This document shows positions 17,174-26,030 of a stretch of 64,000 nt of DNA, in pieces. The position numbers were made by a program, and so were the translations under genes. The stretch covers positions 2,329,001 to 2,393,000 of the forward strand of contig NZ_CP136684.1 of NCBI RefSeq assembly GCF_032921865.1, written 5' to 3'. Source of the stretch: Thalassospira lucentensis. GTDB taxonomy: Bacteria > Pseudomonadota > Alphaproteobacteria > Rhodospirillales > Thalassospiraceae. Every line of letters starts with the position of its first letter. The stretch's first letter is position 1. The notes beneath the pieces are model-generated. The model saw nothing but the letters and a program-made list of their open reading frames with translations, was not told where the DNA came from and did no database searches.

Positions 17174-20029
17174 ATGCAGATTTCAACCCGAACCGGTCCC
17201 CGTATCCTTGCCATACTGGGCCCCACCAACACCGGCAAGACCCATCTGGCCATGGAACGGATGTTGGCGCATACCTCGGGTATGATCGGTTTTCCGCTTA
17301 GGCTTCTGGCACGGGAAAACTATGATCGCGCGGTCGCCCATGTTGGCAAGGGGGCGGTGGCGCTGATCACCGGTGAAGAACGCATTCTTCCGAAATCAGC
17401 ACGCTATTTCCTGTGCACCGTGGAAGCCATGCCGATCAACAAGCAGGTTGATTTTCTGGCCATCGATGAAATCCAGATGTGTGCCGATCCCGAACGCGGG
17501 CATGTCTTTACCGATCGGCTGTTGCATGCACGCGGTATGAGCGAAACCATGTTCATGGGGGCGGAAACCATCCGCCCGGTGATCCGCCAGCTGATCGACA
17601 ATGTCGAATTTGATACGCGCGCACGATTTTCGACTCTGACCTATAACGGATCGAAAAAGATCCAGCGCCTGCCATCCCAGTCCGCCGTCGTGACATTTTC
17701 CGCTCAGGAAGTTTACGCCGTTGCCGAACTGGTCCGCCGCCAAAAGGGCGGGGCGGCTGTTGTGCTTGGCGCGCTTAGCCCGCGCACGCGCAATGCCCAG
17801 GTCGAGATGTTCCAGAATGGCGAGGTCGAACATCTGATTGCGACCGATGCCATCGGCATGGGCCTTAACCTTGAACTGAACCATGTTGCCTTTGCGGCAC
17901 TTCACAAGTTTGACGGTGAGTTCAATCGCGGGCTTTCGGCGGCTGAAACCGCCCAGATTGCCGGGCGTGCCGGACGTCATATGAATGACGGGACCTTTGG
18001 CGTTACGGGTAATCTTTCGGGGATTGATCCCGATATTATCGAACAGATCGAAGCCCACGAGTTCGAACCACTTGCCAAAGTCTTCTGGCGTAATGCGCGA
18101 CTGGATTTCAGAACCGTCGATGCCTTGCAGAAATCGCTGCGCAAGCGGTCGGACAATCCGACGCTTGTTCTGGCGCGCGAACCGGTCGATGAAGTCATGC
18201 TGGCGCATTTATCGCAGAACGAAGACGTCGCGCGCATCGCATCGGCCCCGGATCGGGTGCAACTATTGTGGGAAGTCTGCCAGATTCCGGACTTCAGAAA
18301 TATCCATACCGATGTCCATCCAAGGCTGCTAACATCCATCTATCGCTATCTGGCAAAACCAAATAGCAAACTGCCGGTCGACTGGTTAGGCGAACAAGTC
18401 TTGCGCCTGGACCGTTATGATGGTGATATCGACCAGTTGTCATCACGGTTGGCGGGTATTCGCGTCTGGACTTATGTATCGCACAAGCATCACTGGCTCG
18501 AAGATGCCAATCATTGGCAGGAACGTACGCGGGCCATTGAGGATAAGCTCTCTGATGTGCTACATGAACGCCTGACCCAAAGGTTCGTTGACAGACGAAC
18601 TTCGGTTTTATTGAAAAGTCTCAAGGACAAGTCTGAACTCATGTCTACCATCACTGCGAATGGTGAAGTCCAGGTCGAAGGTGAATACGTCGGCCGACTG
18701 GAAGGATTCCGTTTCATCGCCGATGAAACCGATGCTGCGTTTGAAGGCAAGGCTATCGCCAGTGCTGCACGTCGTGCACTGACTGGCGAAATTGCCCAGC
18801 GTGTCAAACAACTGGAAACCGATGAAGACGATAAATTCGCGGTGAATGGCCAACTGGAAGTCCTGTGGAACGGGGCGGTTGTCGGTGGACTGAAAAAGGG
18901 CGACACCGTCCTCAGCCCTGATGTCCAGGTCATTGACAGCGAGTTCTTTGATGGTCCGACCCGCGAACGTGTGCGGACCCGTCTTCAGAATTTCGTCAAC
19001 GCCCATATCGAAGCGCGTCTGAAAATGCTGACCCGCCTGCGCGATTGTCAGTTGCCAGGCCCGATTCGTGGTCTTCTGTTCCAGTTGAACGAAGGCTTGG
19101 GCTGTGTGCCGCGTGCCGATCTTGAAAGCCTGATCAAGGATCTTTCAGACGAGGATCGCAAGGCGCTGGCCAAGCTTGGCGTACGTTTGGGGGTTGAAAC
19201 GGTTCATGTGCTGGATGCGCTGAAACCTGATCCTGTGGAACTGCGTGGTATTCTTTGGGCGATTTCGCGCGAACTGGATGCGCTTCCGGAACTGCCGCCG
19301 GCAGGCCGGACGTCGGTTCCAAATGATCGCAGCAATTCCAAGGGCTTCTATCTGGCGGCAGGTTACATGCCTGTTGGCCCGCTTGCCGCACGTGTAGACA
19401 TGCTGGAGCGTTTTGCTGCGTTGCTGCGCCAGAAGGCACGCGAAAATGATGGCAAGGTCAAACCCGATCCGGATCTGCTGTCGCTTCTTGGCTGCACGGT
19501 CGAGCAGGCAGAGGGTGTGTTCACCGCCCTTGGCTGGCGTGCCGAGGTGGTCAAGGTCAGCAAGGCTGAACTTGATGCCAAGGAAGCTGCTAAAAAGGCT
19601 GCTGAACCTGTTGCAGTAGCTGCCGATGGCCCGACTGAGACCGAAGCTCCGGCGGAAGTCGCGGAAGAAGCTCCTGCCGAGACTGCAGAAGAAGTCAGTA
19701 AAACGACAACCGAAGCTGCACCGGAAGCCGGAGAGGCCGAGGCTGAGCCGGAATTCGTTGAGGTGAAATATTTTGTCCGTGTTGATCGCCGCAAGCGCGG
19801 TGGTCCCAGCGGCAAAGGCCAGCGTGGTGGACCACGTCAGGACGCGCGCGGCAAAGGTGCCCCCAAAGGTAAAGGGGGGCAGCGCCCGAATCGTGGCGGC
19901 CCGAACAAGGGTGACGACCGTTTCGGCGGCAGGCAGGGACGTCCGAATAACGCCCCGGCCAAAAACAACCAGATCAACGAGGATTCACCTTTCGCCAAGC
20001 TGAAGGAAATGCTGGCGGCAAAGGGGTAA
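17174..20029 (+). CDS. Suv3-like DExH RNA helicase
   Basis: A 951-residue SF2 helicase resembling mitochondrial Suv3. Walker A is GPTNTGKTH near residues 16-24. The DExH-type box is AIDEIQM near 96-102. Motif III-like MGAETIRP and motif VI AQIAGRAGRH (about 260-270) are present. A Suv3-type C-terminal helical region (FAALHKFDGEFNRGLSAAE and onward) follows. From about residue 790 the protein is Ala/Glu-rich, then Arg/Gly-rich and basic (RRKRGGPSGKGQRGGP, about nt 19780-19960), a probable RNA-binding tail. Expected roles are RNA unwinding in turnover or ribosome maturation. The ATG at 17174 (after a TTG at 17171) has GGAAA 7 nt upstream. A terminator follows. Confidence 0.9.
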   Translation: MQISTRTGPRILAILGPTNTGKTHLAMERMLAHTSGMIGFPLRLLARENYDRAVAHVGKGAVALITGEERILPKSARYFLCTVEAMPINKQVDFLAIDEIQMCADPERGHVFTDRLLHARGMSETMFMGAETIRPVIRQLIDNVEFDTRARFSTLTYNGSKKIQRLPSQSAVVTFSAQEVYAVAELVRRQKGGAAVVLGALSPRTRNAQVEMFQNGEVEHLIATDAIGMGLNLELNHVAFAALHKFDGEFNRGLSAAETAQIAGRAGRHMNDGTFGVTGNLSGIDPDIIEQIEAHEFEPLAKVFWRNARLDFRTVDALQKSLRKRSDNPTLVLAREPVDEVMLAHLSQNEDVARIASAPDRVQLLWEVCQIPDFRNIHTDVHPRLLTSIYRYLAKPNSKLPVDWLGEQVLRLDRYDGDIDQLSSRLAGIRVWTYVSHKHHWLEDANHWQERTRAIEDKLSDVLHERLTQRFVDRRTSVLLKSLKDKSELMSTITANGEVQVEGEYVGRLEGFRFIADETDAAFEGKAIASAARRALTGEIAQRVKQLETDEDDKFAVNGQLEVLWNGAVVGGLKKGDTVLSPDVQVIDSEFFDGPTRERVRTRLQNFVNAHIEARLKMLTRLRDCQLPGPIRGLLFQLNEGLGCVPRADLESLIKDLSDEDRKALAKLGVRLGVETVHVLDALKPDPVELRGILWAISRELDALPELPPAGRTSVPNDRSNSKGFYLAAGYMPVGPLAARVDMLERFAALLRQKARENDGKVKPDPDLLSLLGCTVEQAEGVFTALGWRAEVVKVSKAELDAKEAAKKAAEPVAVAADGPTETEAPAEVAEEAPAETAEEVSKTTTEAAPEAGEAEAEPEFVEVKYFVRVDRRKRGGPSGKGQRGGPRQDARGKGAPKGKGGQRPNRGGPNKGDDRFGGRQGRPNNAPAKNNQINEDSPFAKLKEMLAAKG

Positions 20030-20050
20030 CCCCGAACTGTTTTCGGCACC

Positions 20051-20079
20051 ACGGCGACCCTTTGCGGGGTCGCCGTTCT
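20051..20079 (+). terminator. Terminator after the helicase gene
   Basis: Stem ACGGCGACCC / GGGTCGCCGT (20051-20060 with 20067-20076), loop TTTGCG, followed by a short T-rich run (TTCTGCTTT). It is moderate, so read-through into hslR is possible. Confidence 0.7.
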
Positions 20080-20104
20080 GCTTTGGGGATGGTAAAAACA
20101 ATCC

Positions 20105-20509
20105 ATGACAATTGATCAGACAGGCGGCAAGGTCCGTATAGACAAATGGCTATGGTATGCGCGGTTCTATAAGACCCGCTCGCTTGCCAGCAAGGCATGC
20201 CAGTCGGGCCATATCGTGCTGAACGGGCAATCGGTGTCCAAGGCCAGTGTGACGGTTGTGGCCGGGGACAGGCTGCAATTCTTTCAGGGGCCGCATTTGC
20301 GGGTGATTGAGGTGGTAGCACCGGGGGAGCGTCGCGGACCTGCCCCCGAAGCCCAGTTGCTTTATGTTGATCATTCGCCGCCGCGTGTGGCGAAAAAGGA
20401 AGTTGCATCGGATATCCGAACCGCCCCGATTGCCGAACGTGAAGCCGGAAGCGGTCGTCCGACAAAAGCCGAAAGGCGCGCAACAGACCGGTTGCGTGGC
20501 GATGAATAG
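20105..20509 (+). CDS. hslR: S4-domain RNA-binding protein, Hsp15/HslR family
   Basis: A 134-residue protein with an N-terminal S4 domain: VRIDKWLWYARFYKTRSLASKACQ... GHIVLNG near residues 10-43, the almost invariant HslR start. The C-terminal half is basic and variable (GRPTKAERRATDRLRGDE). E. coli Hsp15 binds free 50S subunits carrying nascent chains during heat shock. The gene follows the helicase and may share its transcript. Confidence 0.88.
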   Translation: MTIDQTGGKVRIDKWLWYARFYKTRSLASKACQSGHIVLNGQSVSKASVTVVAGDRLQFFQGPHLRVIEVVAPGERRGPAPEAQLLYVDHSPPRVAKKEVASDIRTAPIAEREAGSGRPTKAERRATDRLRGDE

Positions 20510-20605
20510 TATTTTACACGCAGTAATCTGATCTAACGCCAGGTACGGCGCGAACAATATATCGGGTTGTAGAACCTTCAGGATTTTCTTGCCTCGGGCT
20601 TAGGC

Positions 20606-20636
20606 TTGGGTTATTGATCCTATATTAAGGTATAAT
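20606..20636 (+). promoter_or_regulatory. Candidate promoter of the type I secretion operon
   Basis: A consensus -10 TATAAT (20631-20636) lies in an AT-rich stretch 49 bp upstream of the first ABC gene. The best -35, TTGGGT (20606-20611), is 19 bp away, so the match is good at -10 and weak at -35. Confidence 0.45.
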
Positions 20637-20684
20637 ATACCCACTTTAGTATGGTTTCGCTCGGACTTGGAGAATAACGGCGTT

Positions 20685-22400
20685 ATGAAACGCAAGCCTG
20701 GCCTGCATATAGGGACGTTGTCGCATCTGGGCGCGGGCCGTTTTACCATTCTGCTCGCAGCACTTGTGATCAACCTTTTGTCGCTGGCTTTGCCGGTGAC
20801 CCTGTTGCAGGTCTATGACCGTGTGCTGCCACATAATGCCATTCCGACTTTGACCCTGCTGGTGCTGGGGGTGTTTGGTGCGTTGGCGCTTGAGGCCATC
20901 CTGCGTCTGGGACGTGCCTATATTTCATCGCTGTCCGCAGCCAAGTTCGAACATAGAAGTTCGCAATCTGCCGTTGGTCATCTGTTGGCGACCAGTCTTT
21001 CCGACTACGAGAAAACAGCGCCGGGTCTGCATCTGCAGCGGTTGAACAGTCTGAATGTCCTGCGTGATTTCTATGCCGGGCAGGCTATCGGGGCCGTCAT
21101 TGATCTGCCATTCATCGCTCTGTTCCTTGGTCTGATCGCGATTATCGGGGGCAAGCTTGTCATTGTTCCCCTGGTTATTCTGATGGCCTTCATGTTAACG
21201 GCGATGGTGCTGGGGCGGCGATTGCGCCAGGCTCTTGATGAACGCAGTCAGGCCGACGAGCGGCGTTACAATTTCATCATCGAAACCCTGACCGGTATTC
21301 ACACCATCAAGGCAATGGCGATGGAAAACATGATGATCCGTCGTCATGACCAGTTGCAGAACCAGTGTTCCGAGGATGACCTTTCCGCGGCGCGCTGTGC
21401 CCATGCCGCGATCAATTCCAGTGCCAGCTTTTCGATGATCACCATGATCCTGGTTGCCGGTGTTGGCAGTCTTCTTGTTATTGATGCCGATCTGACGGTC
21501 GGCGGTCTGGCGGCATGCACCATGCTGGCCGGGCGTTCGATCCAGCCGCTGCAACGTGCCATGGGGCTTTGGACCCAGTTTCAGAATATTCGCGTGGCAC
21601 GTGATCGTTGTCGCGAACTTTTCCGGTTACCCGCCGAAGACGCCGAAGATGCTGCTGAAATGCCGCCGCTTGACGGACGTATAGAGCTTGACGATGTCAG
21701 TTTCTCGCATACTGGCGGGGAGAAAGTTTTTGAAAATCTGACACTTTCGATCCAGCCGGGCGAGTCAGTGGCAATCACCGGTGAGAATGGAACCGGCAAA
21801 ACCACGTTGCTGTGGCTTCTTATGGGGGCCTTGCGCCCCGATAGCGGTACGGTGCAGCTTGATGGCCGGGATCCTCAGAAATATGCGTCGGAGTCGATCC
21901 GCAAGCAGATTGCCTATCTGCCTCAACATGGGGTGATGTTCAAGGGAACGATCCTTGAAAACATCACATCTTTCCGCAAGGAAATTGGCAGTGATCGCGT
22001 AGTCGAAATTTCCAAACGTCTGGGGCTGGATGAAATCGTGATGCGTATGCCAAGCGGTTATGACACCGAGGTGGGCGGACAGGCATCCGAAACCCTTCCG
22101 CGCGGGGTCAAACAGCGTATCGCAATTGCCCGTGCACTGATCGACTATCCGCGGATTGTACTGTTCGACGAAGCCAACAGTTCGCTTGATATTGCTGGCG
22201 ATAACATTCTGGCTGGTCTGCTGATTGAACTTCGGAAGCATTGTACGCTGGTGATGGTTTCGCACCGCCCATCGTTGATCGCCCTTGCCGACAGGCAATA
22301 TCGCCTGATTGAAAAACGTCTGGTGCCGGTTTTGCGGCGAAGCGGAACCCAGCCGGTGATCGAGGCGGAAGAAGTCGAACGCGCGGAGGCCCGATCATGA
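20685..22400 (+). CDS. Type I secretion ABC permease/ATPase, subunit 1 (no N-terminal peptidase-like domain)
   Basis: A 571-residue ABC exporter half. The transmembrane domain covers about residues 20-300 and begins within the first 30 residues, so there is no C39-type domain. The nucleotide-binding domain has Walker A GENGTGKTT near 366-374, Q-loop YLPQHG, Walker B IVLFDEANSSLD with the catalytic Glu, and switch His in MVSHRPS. The signature motif is LPRGV in place of LSGGQ (about nt 22094-22108). It should energise export of an RTX-type substrate across the inner membrane. GGAG lies 12 nt before the ATG at 20685; a TTG at 20667 is a less likely start. The stop codon overlaps the next gene by 4 nt. 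Confidence 0.9.
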   Translation: MKRKPGLHIGTLSHLGAGRFTILLAALVINLLSLALPVTLLQVYDRVLPHNAIPTLTLLVLGVFGALALEAILRLGRAYISSLSAAKFEHRSSQSAVGHLLATSLSDYEKTAPGLHLQRLNSLNVLRDFYAGQAIGAVIDLPFIALFLGLIAIIGGKLVIVPLVILMAFMLTAMVLGRRLRQALDERSQADERRYNFIIETLTGIHTIKAMAMENMMIRRHDQLQNQCSEDDLSAARCAHAAINSSASFSMITMILVAGVGSLLVIDADLTVGGLAACTMLAGRSIQPLQRAMGLWTQFQNIRVARDRCRELFRLPAEDAEDAAEMPPLDGRIELDDVSFSHTGGEKVFENLTLSIQPGESVAITGENGTGKTTLLWLLMGALRPDSGTVQLDGRDPQKYASESIRKQIAYLPQHGVMFKGTILENITSFRKEIGSDRVVEISKRLGLDEIVMRMPSGYDTEVGGQASETLPRGVKQRIAIARALIDYPRIVLFDEANSSLDIAGDNILAGLLIELRKHCTLVMVSHRPSLIALADRQYRLIEKRLVPVLRRSGTQPVIEAEEVERAEARS

Positions 22401-24535
22401 ATATCGAAAACATGGATTTCGCGCTGAACTACCGTATGGGGCTTGCGAGCCACGACGCCCAGTCGGATTTCGATGCCTGTCTTTGGCCGCTATTGCAGGC
22501 GCTTGGCTGGCGCGGGCTGCCCCGTCAGGTTGCCGAAGCATTGCCGCATATGGATGAGGCACTTGATCTTACCGATTTTCGTAATGTGCTGGCGAACCTG
22601 AATTACCGCTCGCGCGAGATTGATACCACATTTGACCGGATTGATGATCGCCTGATGCCTTGCCTGTTTGTGCCCGATAACGGCACAGCCCTTGTGGTGA
22701 TCAAGCCGGAAAATGTTGGCATCCGTGTTTTTGATGGCGGTACCAGCCGCGAAAAAGTGATCCAACCTGGCAATCTGCCCGGGCGGTTGTTCCAGTTCAC
22801 CCAGGCTGGCCGGAACGAACGATTCTTTGAAGATGACAAGCGTGGCTGGTTCGGCGGAATTACGGACAGGTTTTCTGCTCTTGGCGGACAGCTTCTGCTG
22901 ATTACGCTGACGCTCAATCTTATGGCCTTGGCCAGCCCGCTGTTTGTCATGGGGATATATGACCGGGTTATCGGCACGCGATCCATCCCGATGCTGATCC
23001 AGTTTGGGATTGGCATGGGAATTGTTCTGATCCTTGACTGGGTCTTGCGCAATTTACGCAGTCAGATGGTCTGCCATTTTGGTGCGCGCCTTGATACCCT
23101 TGTCAGCAGTGCCATTTTCGAACGTCTTTTGTCCCTGCCACCGGCCTTTACCGAACGGGCACCGGTTGGGGTGCAGATATCGCGCATTCGCGATTTTGAA
23201 AGCGTGCGTGAATTCTTCAGCGGACCAATGGCGCTTGTCATTCTTGAAATGCCATTCCTGCCGATCTTCCTGATCGTGCTGGCCATCCTTGGGGGCTGGC
23301 TTGCCCTTATTCCAATTGGGCTGATTGTTGTTTTTGTCCTGATCGGCATGGTGTCCTTCCCGGTCGTATCGCGACGGGTTTCGGAACTTGGCCGCAATGG
23401 TGCGAACCGACAGGAATTCCTTGTCGAGACAGTCGGTAAAATGCAGGCACTGAAATATACCGGTGCAGAACATCGCTGGTTGTCGCGGTTTCGCGATATT
23501 TCGGCCGATACGGCCTATGCCGGATTCCGGGTGGCGATGGTCAATAATGTGATCAACACGTCTGCCCAGATTTTGATGATTTCTGCCGGTGCGCTTATTC
23601 TTGCCTTTGGTGCAGCGCAGGTGATGGCCGGTTCAATGACAATCGGTGCGTTGGTGGCATCGATGATGCTGGCGTGGCGTGTTCTTGGCCCGATCAATCA
23701 GGCATTTGTCGGCATGCCGCGTCTTGCTCAGCTTCGCGGGTCTGTCCGGCAGATCAATCGCCTTATGACCCTTGCGCCGGAACGTGATCTGGTGCCGCGT
23801 ACCGTTGGTCAACGCCGGTTTGAAGGCAATGTCACCTTCTCGCGTGTCAGTTTCCGCTATACGCCGGACTCCGATCCGGCACTTGTCGGCGTGAATTTCG
23901 ATATCAAGGCCGGGCAGGTGGTTGCGGTTGTCGGATCGAACGGGGCTGGCAAGTCATCGCTGATCAAATTGATCGCCGGGATGTATCAGCCACAGGCCGG
24001 GGCGGTCCTGATTGACGGGGCGGATATTCGCCAGATGGACCCGCAAACCCTGCGTCAGTCGATTTCCTATGTGCCGCAGGATGTTGAATTTTTCCGCGGA
24101 TCAATTGCGCAAAACCTGCGCCTTGCCAACCCGATCGCATCGCCGGATGAACTGCGGATGGCCTGTATGTCCGCAGGCATTCTCTCCGAAATCGAGGCAT
24201 TGCCGGATGGTTTTGAAACCCGGATCGGGGATCAGCATTCGTCGCGCTTTTCGGCGAGCTTCCTGCAGCGACTTGCGCTTGCGCGTGCCTTTGTCCGCGA
24301 AGCTCCGATCATCCTGTTTGACGAGCCCACCAATGGTTTGGATCAGAAAGCGGATCGGGCATTCCAGCATGCGATCAATCGCCTGCGCGGCGGATCGACG
24401 ATTTTCCTCATTACCCATCGGCCCAGTCACCTTGATCTGGCCGACCGCATAATTGTTCTTGAAGCTGGGCAGGTACGTGCCGATGCACCGCCTGCTCGCA
24501 TCAAGCAGCAGGTGCTTGACGGAGGTTTCCTATGA
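22397..24535 (+). CDS. Type I secretion ABC permease/ATPase, subunit 2 (with C39-like domain)
   Basis: A 712-residue ABC exporter half of the LapB/HlyB/LssB type. Residues of about 1-145 are a C39-peptidase-like domain without the catalytic Cys/His arrangement, as in transporters that do not cleave their substrate. The transmembrane domain covers about 160-430. The nucleotide-binding domain has Walker A GSNGAGKSS near 514-522, Q-loop YVPQDVEFF, Walker B IILFDEPTNGLD, and switch His ITHRPS. The LSGGQ signature reads FSASF (about nt 24247-24262). It overlaps both neighbours by 4 nt (ATGA). Together with subunit 1 it may form a heterodimer, which is unusual for type I secretion. Confidence 0.9.
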   Translation: MNIENMDFALNYRMGLASHDAQSDFDACLWPLLQALGWRGLPRQVAEALPHMDEALDLTDFRNVLANLNYRSREIDTTFDRIDDRLMPCLFVPDNGTALVVIKPENVGIRVFDGGTSREKVIQPGNLPGRLFQFTQAGRNERFFEDDKRGWFGGITDRFSALGGQLLLITLTLNLMALASPLFVMGIYDRVIGTRSIPMLIQFGIGMGIVLILDWVLRNLRSQMVCHFGARLDTLVSSAIFERLLSLPPAFTERAPVGVQISRIRDFESVREFFSGPMALVILEMPFLPIFLIVLAILGGWLALIPIGLIVVFVLIGMVSFPVVSRRVSELGRNGANRQEFLVETVGKMQALKYTGAEHRWLSRFRDISADTAYAGFRVAMVNNVINTSAQILMISAGALILAFGAAQVMAGSMTIGALVASMMLAWRVLGPINQAFVGMPRLAQLRGSVRQINRLMTLAPERDLVPRTVGQRRFEGNVTFSRVSFRYTPDSDPALVGVNFDIKAGQVVAVVGSNGAGKSSLIKLIAGMYQPQAGAVLIDGADIRQMDPQTLRQSISYVPQDVEFFRGSIAQNLRLANPIASPDELRMACMSAGILSEIEALPDGFETRIGDQHSSRFSASFLQRLALARAFVREAPIILFDEPTNGLDQKADRAFQHAINRLRGGSTIFLITHRPSHLDLADRIIVLEAGQVRADAPPARIKQQVLDGGFL

Positions 24536-25884
24536 GCGAAGCAGTTCAGAACACCGCAATAGAACGGTTCCGCCAGTCGCGCCGGATGGCACGCTATCTG
24601 TCACATGCTGTATTGCTGGAAGAAGGCGGGATTTCCGTCTTTGTCCGTTCGGCAATGGTCATGCTTTCGGTTGGTTTCATCGCCCTGGTCGCGTGGGCGG
24701 CAACCACCCAGATCAAGGAAACGGCAACCACCTTCGGGCAGGTGATGCCAACCGGTGCGGTCAACAAGATCCAGCATCTTGAAGGCGGGATCATTTCCGA
24801 AATCATGGTACGTGACGGTGATCTGGTCGAGAAAGATCAGGTTCTGATGCGCCTGAAACCCGAGGCATCGCAAGCAGAATTGTCGCAGGCCGAAACCAAA
24901 CTGGCCAGCCTGCGTCTTGAAGCCGAACGTTATCGCGCACTTGCAGAATCGCGTGAACCCGATTTTACCCTTCTGATAGACCGGTATCCTGAACTGGCAA
25001 AGAATCAGCAGGAAATCTATAGGATCAAGACCGATCTTGATCGCAGTCAGCGCGAAATCCTCGAAGTCCAGATCAAGGAGCGCAATGCCGAACTGGCCCA
25101 GCTTCAGCAACAGGAAGCCACATTGCGCCGTTCTGTCGACCTGCTCAATCAGGAAGTAACGATGCGTCGCTCGCTCTATGAGCAGGGCCTGAACTCTAAG
25201 GTGCTGTTCCTGAATATCCAGCGCGAACTGAACGAGGCGCAGGGCAATCTTTCGGGCGTGGTTGCGGAAATGGCACGTGCACGCGAAACCATCGCCGAAG
25301 CCAACTTGCGTCAGAATGAATTGGAACACAGTCAGCGCGAGGAAGCGCTAAGTGAACTCGGACGGCTTGGTGGTGAAATTGCCCAGGCTGATGAGGCTCT
25401 GCGCAAGCTTAAGGACAGGGTCGCGCGACTTGAAATTCGCGCGCCAACCAAAGGTTATATCAAGGGGCTGCAATTTACCACGATTGGTGGGGTTATTGCT
25501 CCGGCACAGGTGGTCATGGAACTGGTGCCGACTGACGAGGCGTTGGTCGCCGAAACCCGGATTTCGACCGAGGATATCGGCCATGTCCATTTGGGGCAGC
25601 CGGTGACTGTTAAAGTCAGTGCGTTTGATTATATACGATATGGTAGTATCAGTGGTGAATTGGTATCGATATCGGCCTCTACTTTTGTTGATGAAGAGGG
25701 CCGACCGTATTATAAAGGAAGGGTGGCACTTGATTCCGACCGTGTCGGTGAAGGTGCACAGGCTCAGCCGATTATCCCTGGCATGACGGTTCAGGCCGAC
25801 ATCCAGACGGGTGAAAGGACATTGCTGCAATATCTGCTCAAGCCGGTTTATGTCTCGCTTGATCAGGCATTTAGCGAACGCTGA
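24532..25884 (+). CDS. HlyD-family type I secretion periplasmic adaptor
   Basis: A 450-residue membrane fusion protein. One N-terminal transmembrane helix (about residues 38-58) is followed by a lipoyl-like half-motif (GAVNKIQHLEGGIISEIMVRDGDLVEKDQ, the HlyD hallmark). A long coiled-coil hairpin covers about 105-295 (SQAETKLASLRLEAERY... LGGEIAQADEALRKLKDRV), then the second lipoyl half (LEIRAPTKGYIKGL) and the C-terminal beta domain (GMTVQADIQTGERTLLQYLLKP). It connects the ABC unit to an outer-membrane TolC protein, which is not encoded in this window. It is the last gene of the coupled three-gene unit; the substrate gene follows 146 bp later. Confidence 0.95.
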   Translation: MSEAVQNTAIERFRQSRRMARYLSHAVLLEEGGISVFVRSAMVMLSVGFIALVAWAATTQIKETATTFGQVMPTGAVNKIQHLEGGIISEIMVRDGDLVEKDQVLMRLKPEASQAELSQAETKLASLRLEAERYRALAESREPDFTLLIDRYPELAKNQQEIYRIKTDLDRSQREILEVQIKERNAELAQLQQQEATLRRSVDLLNQEVTMRRSLYEQGLNSKVLFLNIQRELNEAQGNLSGVVAEMARARETIAEANLRQNELEHSQREEALSELGRLGGEIAQADEALRKLKDRVARLEIRAPTKGYIKGLQFTTIGGVIAPAQVVMELVPTDEALVAETRISTEDIGHVHLGQPVTVKVSAFDYIRYGSISGELVSISASTFVDEEGRPYYKGRVALDSDRVGEGAQAQPIIPGMTVQADIQTGERTLLQYLLKPVYVSLDQAFSER

Positions 25885-25963
25885 GTTTTCATAAATGGTC
25901 CCGCTGGAAATGTTCATTTCATTTCTACTGCCTGGCCGCAAGTTTCTCTGGTAAAACAGAGAA

Positions 25964-25983
25964 TTCTATACTTTTGTATAGAA
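25964..25983. promoter_or_regulatory. Perfect inverted repeat upstream of the giant surface-protein gene
   Basis: TTCTATAC-TTTT-GTATAGAA is an 8-4-8 perfect dyad lying 47 bp before the start codon and 79 bp after the adaptor gene. It is AT-rich with no trailing T tract, so it fits an operator or an mRNA stem-loop better than a terminator. Confidence 0.6.
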
Positions 25984-26030
25984 ATGCGGATCAGGGATTC
26001 CCTTCCCGCATTTCTCGGAGAATGGGTTAG

